Assembly (NCBI GenBank): GCA_944321435.1
Contig: CALULH010000007.1
Coordinates: 62,001 to 126,000 of the forward strand
From: an uncultured Coriobacteriaceae bacterium
GTDB taxonomy: Bacteria > Actinomycetota > Coriobacteriia > Coriobacteriales > Coriobacteriaceae
Direction of reading: 5' to 3'
DNA: 64,000 nt
Shown here: piece after piece, positions 49,593-58,656 of the stretch
How the letters are laid out: each line of letters begins with the position of its first letter
How positions within the stretch are numbered: the stretch's first letter is position 1
Position numbers and translations under genes: made by a program
The notes under the pieces: model-generated
What the model saw: the letters and a program-made list of their open reading frames with translations, nothing else
Told to the model about the DNA's origin: nothing
Databases searched by the model: none

Positions 49593-49660
49593 TGACCTGT
49601 GAAAACGCCGTGAGGCGGCGCCTTGCTACCCGGGAGGTACCTCCGAAACGACAGGGAAGA
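49593..49660 (+). ncRNA. Conserved leader RNA motif, copy B
   Basis: The blocks GACCTG, GAAAACG, GTG, GCGCCTT, CGAAACGACAGG and AAGATG align with copy A while the hairpin between them differs (here GGAGG/CCTCC-type). It lies about 150 bp upstream of the PatB-like gene. Confidence 0.45.
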
Positions 49661-49811
49661 TGCGTCCGCGCGGCGAACGGGGCACCGGAGGCAGGCGAGA
49701 CCCGCAGCAGCCCTTATCGCCCGGCTCTACCCCTTGTCCGCGCTGCGTACTAAGATAGGATGCTAAGACGCCGAGTGCGCGGCTCGTCCGCGCTGTGATA
49801 AGGAGCCATCC

Positions 49812-51032
49812 ATGGGGGACGTCCGTTACAACTTTGACGAGGCGATCGACCGCCGCCATGATCCGTTCAGCTTTTCGGAGAAGTGGGGGACCGGTGCTGC
49901 CGCCGCCCGACGTCACGGTGTCTCAGTCATCACCGACGAGCATTTGGCGCTTTCCGCGGCCGACATGGACTTCCGCTGCGCAACCCCCATTCTGGAGGCG
50001 CTGCGCCAGACCGTTGATCATGGCGTCTTTGGCTACTCTACGCTCGAGGGCAACAGCCGCTACCTGCGCGCCATCCGCAATTGGTTTGCCGCGCGCGACG
50101 GCTGGGACATAGACCTTGACCGCATCGTGTTCTCAAACGGCACCATGACAGCCGTCAATCGATTGGTCCGCACGTTCACACGCCCCGGCGATTCCGTGAT
50201 CGTACAGCCGCCGGTGTACCCGCCCTTCTTCTCTGCGGTTGAGGGCAATGGTCGCAAGCTTGCGCTCAACCCGCTGGTCCCTGGTGACGACCTGCATTAC
50301 ACCATCGACTTCGACCAGTTCGAGGAGCTTGCCGCATCCAAGCGCACGCGCGTTTTTCTGCTCTGCAATCCGCAGAATCCCACGGGTCGCGTGTGGACCG
50401 CCGAAGAGCTGGCGCGCATGGCCGAGATCTGCCAGAGGCACAACGTGCTCATCGTGGCCGACGAGGTCCACGGCGACTTGGTCCGTCGCGATGTGCGTAT
50501 GCATCACGTGGCGCAGGTCGCCCCCGAGGTTCGCACGGTTACCTGCACGGCTATTGACAAGACCTTCAATGTTTCGGGTATCGCCGCATGCAACCTGGTG
50601 TTCTCCCATGCCGAAGACCAGGAGAAGTACCAGGCTGAGACCTGCCTGGTCGACCCCAGCCCCTTTGCCATCAGCACGGTGATCGCCGCGTACGAGGAGG
50701 GTGAGGATTGGCTCGAGCAGCTCTTGGATTACCTTGACGGCACTATTGACCTGGCGCTCGAGGTGTTGGACGAGCAGCTGCCCGATATCCGCGTTTGCCG
50801 CCCGGAGGGCACGTATGCGCTTTGGCTTGACTTTGAGCGCGTGGCGCGCCGCCGCGGCTTGAGCCCCGCCGATCTGCACAGCCTGATTTACGACGATGCA
50901 AAGGTGATCCTGCGCGACGGTGCGGAGTTCGATCCTGAGCACGGCGCTTATTTCCAGCGCATGTGCGTGGCCACTACCCGTCAGCTGGTGAGCGAGGCGT
51001 GCATGCGCATAGCGCGCGTGCTCAACAACTAG
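49812..51032 (+). CDS. MalY/PatB-type PLP-dependent cystathionine beta-lyase
   Basis: 406-residue fold-type I aminotransferase-like enzyme. The N-terminal NFDEAIDRRHDPFSFSEKW, the CNPQNPTGRVW loop, DEVHGDLV and the PLP lysine in TAIDKTFNVSG are typical of PatB/MalY, which cleave cystathionine or cysteine conjugates. AAGGAG precedes the ATG. It stands alone downstream of the conserved leader B. The exact substrate is inference. Confidence 0.9.
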   Translation: MGDVRYNFDEAIDRRHDPFSFSEKWGTGAAAARRHGVSVITDEHLALSAADMDFRCATPILEALRQTVDHGVFGYSTLEGNSRYLRAIRNWFAARDGWDIDLDRIVFSNGTMTAVNRLVRTFTRPGDSVIVQPPVYPPFFSAVEGNGRKLALNPLVPGDDLHYTIDFDQFEELAASKRTRVFLLCNPQNPTGRVWTAEELARMAEICQRHNVLIVADEVHGDLVRRDVRMHHVAQVAPEVRTVTCTAIDKTFNVSGIAACNLVFSHAEDQEKYQAETCLVDPSPFAISTVIAAYEEGEDWLEQLLDYLDGTIDLALEVLDEQLPDIRVCRPEGTYALWLDFERVARRRGLSPADLHSLIYDDAKVILRDGAEFDPEHGAYFQRMCVATTRQLVSEACMRIARVLNN

Positions 51033-51047
51033 AGCATGTCATTGGGC

Positions 51048-51117
51048 GTCATTGGGGACGGGTACGTTTGGCAAAAGGCGTTTGCGCCTTTTGCCAAACG
51101 TACCCGTCCCCAATGAC
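51048..51117. repeat. 33-bp-arm palindrome, GGGGACGGGTACG family copy 2
   Basis: Arms 51048-51080 and 51085-51117 with a 4-base loop. It shares ATTGGGGACGGGTACGTTTGG with the 9456-9545 palindrome but differs in the centre (CAAAAGGCG). It lies between the convergent lyase and treR genes. Confidence 0.8.
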
Positions 51118-51158
51118 AAAAGCGTAGCACTTGGCCTGCGGCCGAGTGTCCTCCGCGG

Positions 51159-51887
51159 CTACACCGTGCTTCTCACCGCGGTGTCGCGGAAGCAGAACAT
51201 ATCGGGTCGATGGCGCGACTGGGTGCATTCGAACATGATGCCCTGGGCGTTGAACGCCTGCGTCGTCATAACCGCAACGTAGTCGATCCCGTCCAGATCC
51301 AGCAGCTCCTGATCGTGCATAGTGACGCGCTCAACGGTGATGGCGCGTTTGCCCATGGCCACGATGCACCCCAGTTCGTGCTCCAGGAACTGGTAAATGG
51401 ACTTGCCGGCTATCTCGGCGGAAAGGCCGGGCACTTGCTCGGCTAAGAAGTAGCTGCGGTCGAGAATGGCGGCAACGCCGTTCAGGCGCCGCACGCGCTC
51501 CACGTAAACCAGGGCGTCACCGGGGGCGTACCCCGTTGACCGCGCTATGCGGTCGTCGGCAACAACGTGCTCAAACGCCGCGACCTCGGTCGTTGAGGAC
51601 AGGTGGTTGCGCGCGCTGGTCTCGGCGAACGACTCGATGCCGCCCACGGTAAACGACGCGCGCTCGGTCGGTTGGTAGATCACGCGCACGCCCTTGCCGT
51701 GAATGGGCTGGACGTAACCTTGGTCGCGCAGCAGGCCGAGTGCGCGGCGCAGCGTGTTGTGCGAGCATGCGTAGGCTTGTACCAGCACGCTTTCCGAAGG
51801 CAGGAAGGACTGGTAGGGATACGTGCCGTTCTCTATGTTGTCGCGGATGTCGCGGAAAATGGCGTCGTAGAGGGCTTTCATGGTCAT
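51159..51887 (-). CDS. treR: GntR-family repressor, TreR-like
   Basis: 242 residues. The N-terminal winged helix (MKALYDAIFRDIRDNIENGTYPYQS, with the recognition region YACSHNTLRRALGLL) is GntR type; the C-terminal UTRA effector domain starts near residue 80 (ESFAETSARNHLSS) and fits trehalose-6-phosphate sensors. It is divergent from treC, with three copies of an AACTTATTYAAATRASTT palindrome in the shared gap. GAGGAAAGG precedes the ATG. The symbol rests on this context. Confidence 0.85.
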   Translation of the reverse strand: MTMKALYDAIFRDIRDNIENGTYPYQSFLPSESVLVQAYACSHNTLRRALGLLRDQGYVQPIHGKGVRVIYQPTERASFTVGGIESFAETSARNHLSSTTEVAAFEHVVADDRIARSTGYAPGDALVYVERVRRLNGVAAILDRSYFLAEQVPGLSAEIAGKSIYQFLEHELGCIVAMGKRAITVERVTMHDQELLDLDGIDYVAVMTTQAFNAQGIMFECTQSRHRPDMFCFRDTAVRSTV

Positions 51888-52229
51888 CCTTTCCTCGTCC
51901 GACCGTAACGTAACAGAAGAGCAAACTTATTTAAATAACTTAATCGACAAGTTGCATCGGTAAACGCTTTCATTACCGTTTACCGGTATACAGCTACCGT
52001 TCGTAGTAAACTTTTACGAAAGATAACTTATTCAAATGAGTTTGACATGCAATGTGCCACAATACAGTCAACTTATTCAAATAAGTTGCTGGGCAAGAGC
52101 GGAGCGATCTTACGACACGGGCAGGAGGGATGTGAAGGCAGCGCACCGCCTGGGATGGGACCGCCGTGGGGCGGAACGTCCGGCACCTCCCGTTTCAGGC
52201 GGTGGGCAGCGGCAGGGGGATGGCGCCGC
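51888..52229. promoter_or_regulatory. Divergent treR-treC control region
   Basis: Three palindromic operator-like sites: 51924-51941, 52025-52042 and 52070-52087 (AACTTATTCAAATAAGTT is the best). TTGACA (52042-52047) and TACAGT (52063-52068) form a treC promoter with a short 15-bp spacer, flanked by sites 2 and 3. A cre-like site (TGAAAGCGTTTACC on the minus strand, 51959-51972) and CGGTAAACG/CGTTTACCG suggest an added LacI/CcpA-type input. Confidence 0.7.
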
Positions 52230-53948
52230 ATGGCTGCATTCGAGACCGATTTCAGGAAAGCCGTCGTGTACCAGGTGTACGTCAAGAGCTTTTGCGACTC
52301 GGACGGGGACGGCTTGGGAGATCTGCCTGGCATTACCTCGAAACTGGATTACCTCAAGCATTTGGGGATCGACTACCTGTGGCTCACCCCCTTCTATCCT
52401 TCGCCCCAGCGCGACAACGGCTACGATGTGTCCGATTACTGCGCGGTGGATCCGGCCTACGGCACCATGGCCGATTTCGAGGAGCTCGTTGCGCAGGCAC
52501 GCGACCGCGGCATCGGCATCATGCTGGACATGGTGCTGTGCCACACCTCGGCCAAGCACGAGTGGTTCCGCCGCGCGCTGATGGGTGAGAAGCGCTTCCA
52601 GGATTACTACATCCTGCGCGACGGGCGCGGCAGCTCCGGCCCCGGGGATCCGGGGGAGCCGCCCACCAACTGGCAGTGCGCCTTCGGCGGCAGCGCTTGG
52701 GAATGGGTTCCGCGCTTGGGCAAGTGGTACCTGCATCTGCACGACCGCAGCCAACCGGATCTGAACTGGGAGAACCCCGAGGTTCGCGACGCGCTGGTCG
52801 ACGTGGTGCGGTTCTGGAAGGACAAGGGCGTCAGCGGCTTCCGCTTTGACGTGGTTAACCTCATCTCCAAGCCGGCTGTCTTTGAGGATGACACCACCGG
52901 CCAGGGGCGCCGCCTGTTTGCCGACGGCCCGCATGTGCACGAGTTCCTAAAGGAGCTGGTGGACCGCGCCGGCATAGACGGCATGATGACCGTGGGGGAG
53001 ATGGCCGCAACCAACCTCAAGAACTGCGTGCGCTACACCAATCCCGCCGAGCACGAGCTGGGGCAGGTCTTCACCTTCCACCATCTGAAGGTGGACTACA
53101 AGGACGGCCAGAAATGGGCCCTGCAGGATCCGGACATCGCCAAGCTGCGCGAGGTGTTCCGCCTGTGGCAGGAGGGCATGCAGGCGGGCGGCGGCTGCAA
53201 CGCGCTGTTCTGGTGCAATCACGACCAGCCCCGCGCTATCACGCGCTTTGGCGGTCGCGAGGGCGTGGGCCAGACCGGCGGCAGCTGGGAGAAGGTCGGC
53301 AAGATGCTGGCGCTGTGCACGCATCTGATGCAGGGCGTGCCCTACATCTTCCAAGGCGAGGAGATCGGCACTACCAACGCCGGCTTCACCAGCATCGACC
53401 AGTTCCGCGATGTTGAGACCCTTAACAACTACAACATCCTGCTGGGCCAGGGCAAGACGCCGGCCGAGGCGCTGCACATCGTCAACGAGCGCTCGCGCGA
53501 CAACGGCCGCACGCCCATGCAGTGGACGGGCGAGAAGAACGCCGGCTTCTCCACCGGCACCCCGTGGATCGGCCTGCCGGGCAATTACGACCGTGTCAAC
53601 GTCGAGGCCGAGATGGACAAGCCCGGTTCCCTCTGGAGCTTCTACCGCGAGCTCATCCGCCTGCGCAAGGAGCATGCGGTCATTTCCCAGGGCAGCGTGC
53701 GCTTTGTCGATGCGGGCTCCGCCGCGCCCAAGGTCATAGCCTACGAGCGCGCTTACGAGGGCGTGCGCCTGCTGGTGCTGTGCTCGTTTGACGGCGCCCC
53801 CTGCCGTGCCACCTGCGAGGACACGGTGTTTCGCTGGGAGCGCGGGCAGGTGCTTATCGGCAATTACGACACCCCGCAGGTCAACGCCGCCGGCGAGTCC
53901 GTCGATCTGCGCCCGTACGAGGCGGTTGCGCTGATCGAGCGGGCATAA
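52230..53948 (+). CDS. treC: Trehalose-6-phosphate hydrolase (alpha-amylase family, GH13)
   Basis: 572-residue cytoplasmic GH13 enzyme splitting trehalose 6-phosphate into glucose and glucose 6-phosphate. Start MAAFETDFRKAVVYQVYVKS; motifs DMVLCHTSAKHEWF, GFRFDVVNLI (nucleophile Asp), TVGEMAA (acid Glu) and NHDQPR (stabilising Asp) are intact. The ATG has AGGGGGA upstream. A treR repressor gene lies divergently; no trehalose PTS gene is in the window. Oligo-1,6-glucosidase is a less likely reading. Confidence 0.88.
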   Translation: MAAFETDFRKAVVYQVYVKSFCDSDGDGLGDLPGITSKLDYLKHLGIDYLWLTPFYPSPQRDNGYDVSDYCAVDPAYGTMADFEELVAQARDRGIGIMLDMVLCHTSAKHEWFRRALMGEKRFQDYYILRDGRGSSGPGDPGEPPTNWQCAFGGSAWEWVPRLGKWYLHLHDRSQPDLNWENPEVRDALVDVVRFWKDKGVSGFRFDVVNLISKPAVFEDDTTGQGRRLFADGPHVHEFLKELVDRAGIDGMMTVGEMAATNLKNCVRYTNPAEHELGQVFTFHHLKVDYKDGQKWALQDPDIAKLREVFRLWQEGMQAGGGCNALFWCNHDQPRAITRFGGREGVGQTGGSWEKVGKMLALCTHLMQGVPYIFQGEEIGTTNAGFTSIDQFRDVETLNNYNILLGQGKTPAEALHIVNERSRDNGRTPMQWTGEKNAGFSTGTPWIGLPGNYDRVNVEAEMDKPGSLWSFYRELIRLRKEHAVISQGSVRFVDAGSAAPKVIAYERAYEGVRLLVLCSFDGAPCRATCEDTVFRWERGQVLIGNYDTPQVNAAGESVDLRPYEAVALIERA

Positions 53949-53965
53949 GCGCCCGCACTCCCCAT

Positions 53966-53994
53966 GCCGGCCATGCAGCGTGTGCATGGCCGGC
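53966..53994. repeat. Hairpin after treC
   Basis: GCCGGCCATGCA and TGCATGGCCGGC flank 5 bases. It is a 12-bp GC-rich stem without a T-run and may mark the end of treC transcription. Confidence 0.6.
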
Positions 53995-54131
53995 CATTGC
54001 AAACGGATAATTCTCGTCCGCCGAAACTTGTGAAATACTGTTTCGCGTGTATCTGAGATAGTGGGTAAAGCCGTTTTCGCTGCCGCGTTGCGCAACGGGC
54101 GGCGGGTTCGTCACGACCAGGGGAGGGTCAC

Positions 54132-55325
54132 ATGGCACAGATCGAGAAGGCCAAAGTCTACTACACCAACCTGCGCACCTACGGGCGCGAAAGCCAGCTG
54201 GACAAGCTCAAGCGCCTGGTCAAGAAAGCGGGCATTGAGCAGATCGACTTCGAGAACAAGTTCGTGGCCATCAAGATCCATTTTGGCGAGCTGGGCAACC
54301 TGAGCTTTTTGCGCCCCAACTACGCCCGCGCTGTGGCGGACGTGGTCAAGGAGCTGGGCGGCAAGCCGTTCCTCACCGACTGCAACACGCTTTACGTGGG
54401 CAGCCGCAAGAACGCGCTCGAGCATATTGACTGCGCTTACCAGAACGGTTTCACGCCGTACGCCACCGGCTGCCACGTCATCATCGCCGACGGCCTCAAG
54501 GGCACCGACGAGACGCTGGTGCCGGTGAAAAACGGCGAGTACGTTAAGGAAGCCAAGATCGGCCACGCGCTCATGGATGCCGATATCGTCATCAGCCTGA
54601 CCCACTTCAAGGGGCACGAGCAGGCCGGTTTCGGCGGCTGCATGAAGAACCTGGGCATGGGCGGCGGCAGCCGCGCCGGCAAGATGGAGCAGCACGCCGC
54701 CGGCAAGCCGAGCGTGGCCACCGACCAGTGCATCGGTTGCCGCGCATGCGAGCGCATCTGCGCCCACGGCGCCATCAGCTTTGACGGCACGCGCGAGCGC
54801 GAGCTGGCAAACGGCGCCACGCGCACCGTGCACGTGGCCGCCATCGACCACGATCGTTGCGTGGGCTGCGGCCGCTGCATCGGCGCCTGCAACCAGGACG
54901 CCATCACGCCGGATTACGACGCCGCGGTGGACGTGCTCAACTACAAGATCGCCGAGTACACGCAGGCCATCGTGCAGGATCGCCCGCAGTTCCACATCTC
55001 GCTTGCCATGGACATTAGCCCCAATTGCGACTGCCACGCCGAGAACGACACGCCCATCGTGCCCGACTTGGGCATGTTCGCGAGCTTCGACCCGGTGGCC
55101 ATTGACCAGGCCTGCATCGACATGGCGCTCAAAGCTCCGGCATTCCCCAACACCGAGCTCACGGATATGCGCGACAAGCTCGAGTCCGAGGGCGGCGTGC
55201 CCGAGCGCTGCGAGCACGACCACTTCAATCTGACCCATCCGGACACCAATTGGCGCAGCATGATCGAGCACGGCGAGAAAATCGGCCTGGGTACGAGCCG
55301 CTATGAGCTTATCGAGGTCAAGTAA
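54132..55325 (+). CDS. DUF362 protein with two 4Fe-4S clusters
   Basis: 397 residues. The DUF362 domain (residues 1-190 and again 270-370) has KIHFGELGNLSFLRP and SLTHFKGHEQAGFGGCMKNLGMG. A bacterial ferredoxin insert (195-260) carries CIGCRACERIC and CVGCGRCIGAC, each CxxCxxCxxxC, with a proline-free fourth ligand position. It is probably an electron carrier or iron-sulfur oxidoreductase of anaerobes; partner unknown. GGGAGG lies upstream of the ATG. Confidence 0.88.
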   Translation: MAQIEKAKVYYTNLRTYGRESQLDKLKRLVKKAGIEQIDFENKFVAIKIHFGELGNLSFLRPNYARAVADVVKELGGKPFLTDCNTLYVGSRKNALEHIDCAYQNGFTPYATGCHVIIADGLKGTDETLVPVKNGEYVKEAKIGHALMDADIVISLTHFKGHEQAGFGGCMKNLGMGGGSRAGKMEQHAAGKPSVATDQCIGCRACERICAHGAISFDGTRERELANGATRTVHVAAIDHDRCVGCGRCIGACNQDAITPDYDAAVDVLNYKIAEYTQAIVQDRPQFHISLAMDISPNCDCHAENDTPIVPDLGMFASFDPVAIDQACIDMALKAPAFPNTELTDMRDKLESEGGVPERCEHDHFNLTHPDTNWRSMIEHGEKIGLGTSRYELIEVK

Positions 55326-55391
55326 AGGGGCTTCAGACTAGGCAACAGACTTCAGGTTGAGAGACGGCCCAAGGGGACGAGGGCGTGGGTT

Positions 55392-55444
55392 GGCGGTATC
55401 GGCACCCGAAGTATTTCGAGTGCTCGATACCGCCTTTGCGTTTT
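55392..55444 (+). terminator. Terminator after the DUF362 gene
   Basis: GGCGGTATCG (55392-55401) pairs with CGATACCGCC (55425-55434), with an inner GCAC/GTGC stem, then TTTGCGTTTT. Confidence 0.75.
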
Positions 55445-55619
55445 CTGACGGTTGACCGGTGAGAAGGCGGGTCCTTTCAGCGCTCGATTCTCATCCTGTC
55501 GTGGCATGCCTGCGCATTGAGAATATGATCAACGACAGCCTCGCGCCAGCCGCTTTTCTCGCATGCGTTCCTTCTGCTATAGTGTTGAGAACTGCACTCA
55601 TTGGGGAGGATCGCATCTC

Positions 55620-56393
55620 ATGCCTGCATCTGGCGACAAACCCAAGCCGCGAAGTACCAGCGCGGCGACCCCTCTTGTTCCCGACGGCGCCGGAGCGCCG
55701 CCTGCGGGCCGGCATGACCCGACGGCAGGCGAGGACATCGCCGCAGATTCCAAAGAAACACCTCTTTACACCATGGGCGAGGAAATCGCCAACTCCGTCA
55801 CGCACGGCCTGGGCGCGCTTCTCGGCGTTGCGGCGCTCGTTCTGCTCATCGTCAAGGCTGTGGCCGATGGCGCCGAGCCGGTGCGCCTGGCGTCGGCCAT
55901 CGTGTTCGGCACCTCGCTTATCTTGGAATACAGCGCTTCCACGCTTTACCATGCCATCACGTACCCTCCGGCAAAGCGCATCCTGCGCATTGTGGACCAT
56001 AGCTGCATCTACCTGCTCATCGCCGGCAGTTACACGCCCTTCACGCTGGGGCCGCTGCTGAGCCACGGCGGGCTTGTCATATTCGGCATCGTGTGGGTTA
56101 TGGCCTTGGCCGGTATCGTGGCCGAGCTTTTCCTGCGCGAGCGCCAGCCTCGCTGGCTTACCGTGACCATTTACCTGGTCATGGGCTGGCTCGTGATCTT
56201 CCAGCTTCCCACGCTCATCTCGGTGCTTGCGCTACCGTGCCTGGTGCTCCTCGCCGCCGGCGGCCTGTGCTACACAGTGGGCACCGCCTTCTACCTCATG
56301 AAGCATATCCGCTATATGCACAGCGTCTGGCATCTGTGGGTTCTCGCCGGCAGCGTTTGCCAGTTTTTGGCGGTGATCCTCTTCGTCATCTGA
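55620..56393 (+). CDS. Hemolysin III/YqfA-family membrane protein
   Basis: 257 residues; start ATG with GGGGAGGA upstream. The N-terminal 45 residues are disordered. A seven-helix HlyIII/PAQR-type domain follows: EEIANSVTHGLGALLG, SASTLYHAI, RIVDHSCIYLLIAGSYTPF and a C-terminal MHSVWHLWVLAGS, carrying the conserved histidines and aspartate of a metal site. It lies 72 bp upstream of the CNNM gene. TATAGT near 55578 may be a -10 box. Confidence 0.9.
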   Translation: MPASGDKPKPRSTSAATPLVPDGAGAPPAGRHDPTAGEDIAADSKETPLYTMGEEIANSVTHGLGALLGVAALVLLIVKAVADGAEPVRLASAIVFGTSLILEYSASTLYHAITYPPAKRILRIVDHSCIYLLIAGSYTPFTLGPLLSHGGLVIFGIVWVMALAGIVAELFLRERQPRWLTVTIYLVMGWLVIFQLPTLISVLALPCLVLLAAGGLCYTVGTAFYLMKHIRYMHSVWHLWVLAGSVCQFLAVILFVI

Positions 56394-56465
56394 TACGCGC
56401 GTGCTTGCCGCACGCGACCCCGCTTTGTTTAGCTCCATGTCATCAGGAGGTTTGATCCCAGCTCT

Positions 56466-57878
56466 ATGGAAGTGTTTCTGAGCATTCTCGCCACGTTTGT
56501 CCTCACCTTGGTAAACGGCTATTTCTCCATGTCCGAAATGGCGCTCACCACCGCCAAGCGCGCAAACCTCGAGCACGATGCCGAGGAGGGCGACAAGCGC
56601 GCCCGCCGCGCCTTGGACATCGCCTCGGACTCATCTGATTTTCTCGCCACCATCCAGGTGGCCATCACCTTCGTCGGGTTCTTCTCGGCCATGGTGTCCT
56701 CCACCACGCTCTCAGAGCCGCTGGCCCAGTGGATGTCGGGCTTCGGCTTGGCGCCGCTCACAGCCGTGGCGCCGGTGATATCGCCCATCATCATCACGGT
56801 GATCGTGTCGTATCTCTCCATCGTCATCGGCGAGCTGGTGCCCAAGCGCATCGGCCTGACGGACGCCGAGGGCATGGCCAAGAGCGTGGCCGGCCCCCTG
56901 AGCGTTTTCGCCAAGGTGGCGCGCCCGTTGGTGTGGCTCACCGGCGCCAGCGCCAACGGCCTCTCAAAGCTGCTGGGCATCAAGAGCGCTGACGATCGAC
57001 AGAACGTGTCGGAGGAGGAGATCAAGTACATGATCGCCGAGCAGGACACCCTGCTCGACGAGGAGAAGCGCATGATCCACGAGGTCTTTGACCTGGGGGA
57101 CACCATTGCGCGCGAGGTCATGGTCCCGCGCGTGGACACCACCATGGCCGAGGACACCGCCAGCGTGGCCGAGGTGCTCGACCTCATGCGCCGCACCGGT
57201 TTCAGCCGCGTGCCCGTGTACCATGACGATCCGGACCGCATCGTGGGCATCGCCCACATCAAGGACCTGCTGGCGCCCGTGCTCGCCGATGCGGAGAACG
57301 AGCCGGTTGGCGGACACCTGCGCGAGGCGGACTTCGTGCCGGACACCAAGGATATCCTGCCGTTGCTCTCCGAGATGCAGGCCGCGCACGATCAGATGGT
57401 CATCGTGGTCGACGAGTACGGCGGCACGGCGGGCGTTATCACCATCGAGGACATCGTCGAGGAGATCGTCGGCGAGATCGAGGACGAATTCGATCCCGAC
57501 AACAAGTACCTGACGCGCCTCTCGCGCCGCGAGTGGCTGGTGGACGGCCGCTTTAGCTGCGACGATGCCGTTGAGCTGGGATGGCCTATCCAGGAGTCCG
57601 ACGAGTACGAGACGCTGGCCGGTTGGATCCTGGAGTACGTCGACTCGGTGCCGGATATCGGCGAGGTGTTCGAGGTCGAGGGTTACCGTTTCAAGATCCA
57701 GAGCATGCGCGGTCAGCGCATCTCGCTGGTGCGCGTGGTGGCGCCCGAGGAACCCGAGCCCGAGGACGAGGCCGCGGGCGAGGACGGCGGCGCCGAGGAT
57801 GCCAAGCGCGACAAGGGCGAGAAGCGCGACAAGGACAGGAAGGCCGACAAGGGTCAGGCGTCCGAGGCCAAGGAGTAA
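56466..57878 (+). CDS. CNNM/CorC-type transporter (DUF21, CBS pair, CorC_HlyC)
   Basis: 470 residues. The N-terminal DUF21 membrane domain (1-150, VNGYFSMSEMALTTAKRAN) is followed by a CBS pair (MVPRVDTTMAEDTASVAEVL and KDILPLLSEMQAAHDQMVIV) and a CorC_HlyC domain (FSCDDAVELGWPIQESDE). The Glu/Lys-rich tail of about 45 residues is an extra. Family members export Mg2+ or act in its homeostasis. A terminator follows. Confidence 0.93.
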   Translation: MEVFLSILATFVLTLVNGYFSMSEMALTTAKRANLEHDAEEGDKRARRALDIASDSSDFLATIQVAITFVGFFSAMVSSTTLSEPLAQWMSGFGLAPLTAVAPVISPIIITVIVSYLSIVIGELVPKRIGLTDAEGMAKSVAGPLSVFAKVARPLVWLTGASANGLSKLLGIKSADDRQNVSEEEIKYMIAEQDTLLDEEKRMIHEVFDLGDTIAREVMVPRVDTTMAEDTASVAEVLDLMRRTGFSRVPVYHDDPDRIVGIAHIKDLLAPVLADAENEPVGGHLREADFVPDTKDILPLLSEMQAAHDQMVIVVDEYGGTAGVITIEDIVEEIVGEIEDEFDPDNKYLTRLSRREWLVDGRFSCDDAVELGWPIQESDEYETLAGWILEYVDSVPDIGEVFEVEGYRFKIQSMRGQRISLVRVVAPEEPEPEDEAAGEDGGAEDAKRDKGEKRDKDRKADKGQASEAKE

Positions 57879-57880
57879 GC

Positions 57881-57914
57881 GCAAGGGCGGGCGGAAGGCC
57901 CGCCCTTGCTTTTT
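57881..57914 (+). terminator. Terminator after the CNNM gene
   Basis: GCAAGGGCGGGC pairs with GCCCGCCCTTGC and is followed by five T residues. Confidence 0.9.
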
Positions 57915-58006
57915 AAACAACCGTCCGCCGCATCGGCGTTCGGGGTATCATGAAGCAACATGGCAGAAGACGCGCGGCACACCGCGCATAACGGAAGCGA
58001 GGGACC

Positions 58007-58555
58007 ATGGCCGGTCTGTTTGATATCCACTCCATCACCGTGGGACCCGAGAAGTGCACGGTCGTGTTGGGCGTGGCTCCCTCCGCGCCGCTCATGACTT
58101 CCGACGACCTTGAGGGCACGGCTTCCGTTTACTACTTGGCCCCGGGCATCGTTGACCAAGCGTGTCTGGGGGACGCCGGCAAGACCTTCAAGGCCTGCAT
58201 GGGGTCCACCGAGCTGCCCCACCTGCTCGAGCATCTCACCATTGAGATCATGAGCAAGACCGGCCTGGCCGGCAAGGTGGTCTGCGGCCGTACGCGCGCT
58301 CTGTCCGACGAACGCGCTGCCGAGGTTATGGGGCCCGACTACGCGGGCCGCGTCTTTGAGACCGATCTCTCCTGCCCGGATGACGTTCTCACCGTTGGCG
58401 CCCTCTCTTCGGCGGTCTTCATCATGGAGTGGGCTTTCCTGCACCGCGACCAGCCCACCCCGGACTTTGAAGGAACGGTTGAGGCCCTGGCCCAGCTGGT
58501 CGGGAGGCTCTCGGGCTCCGCGCGCAAGCAGTCTCAGGCGCCTGTCGAGGAGTAG
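58007..58555 (+). CDS. Hypothetical protein with an HxxEH motif
   Basis: 182 residues. The segment ELPHLLEHLTIEIMSKTG (residues 69-86) has an HxxEH motif like the N-terminal domain of cyanophycin synthetase and M16 peptidases. The rest (YYLAPGIVDQACLGDAGKTF and the C-terminal helices) fits an alpha/beta domain of that size. No Mur-ligase or ATP-grasp domain follows, so it would be a stand-alone version. It lies 101 bp upstream of the two-component system. Function unknown; the family link is tentative. Confidence 0.62.
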   Translation: MAGLFDIHSITVGPEKCTVVLGVAPSAPLMTSDDLEGTASVYYLAPGIVDQACLGDAGKTFKACMGSTELPHLLEHLTIEIMSKTGLAGKVVCGRTRALSDERAAEVMGPDYAGRVFETDLSCPDDVLTVGALSSAVFIMEWAFLHRDQPTPDFEGTVEALAQLVGRLSGSARKQSQAPVEE

Positions 58556-58656
58556 CTTGGGCAGCTGGTTTGCCGGCTTGTGAAGAAACCGAAGGTTCAG
58601 GGCAAGTTCAGTGCCGCTGGGTAGAATAGGGCATCCCAACAGTTTGGAGCGCCCGC

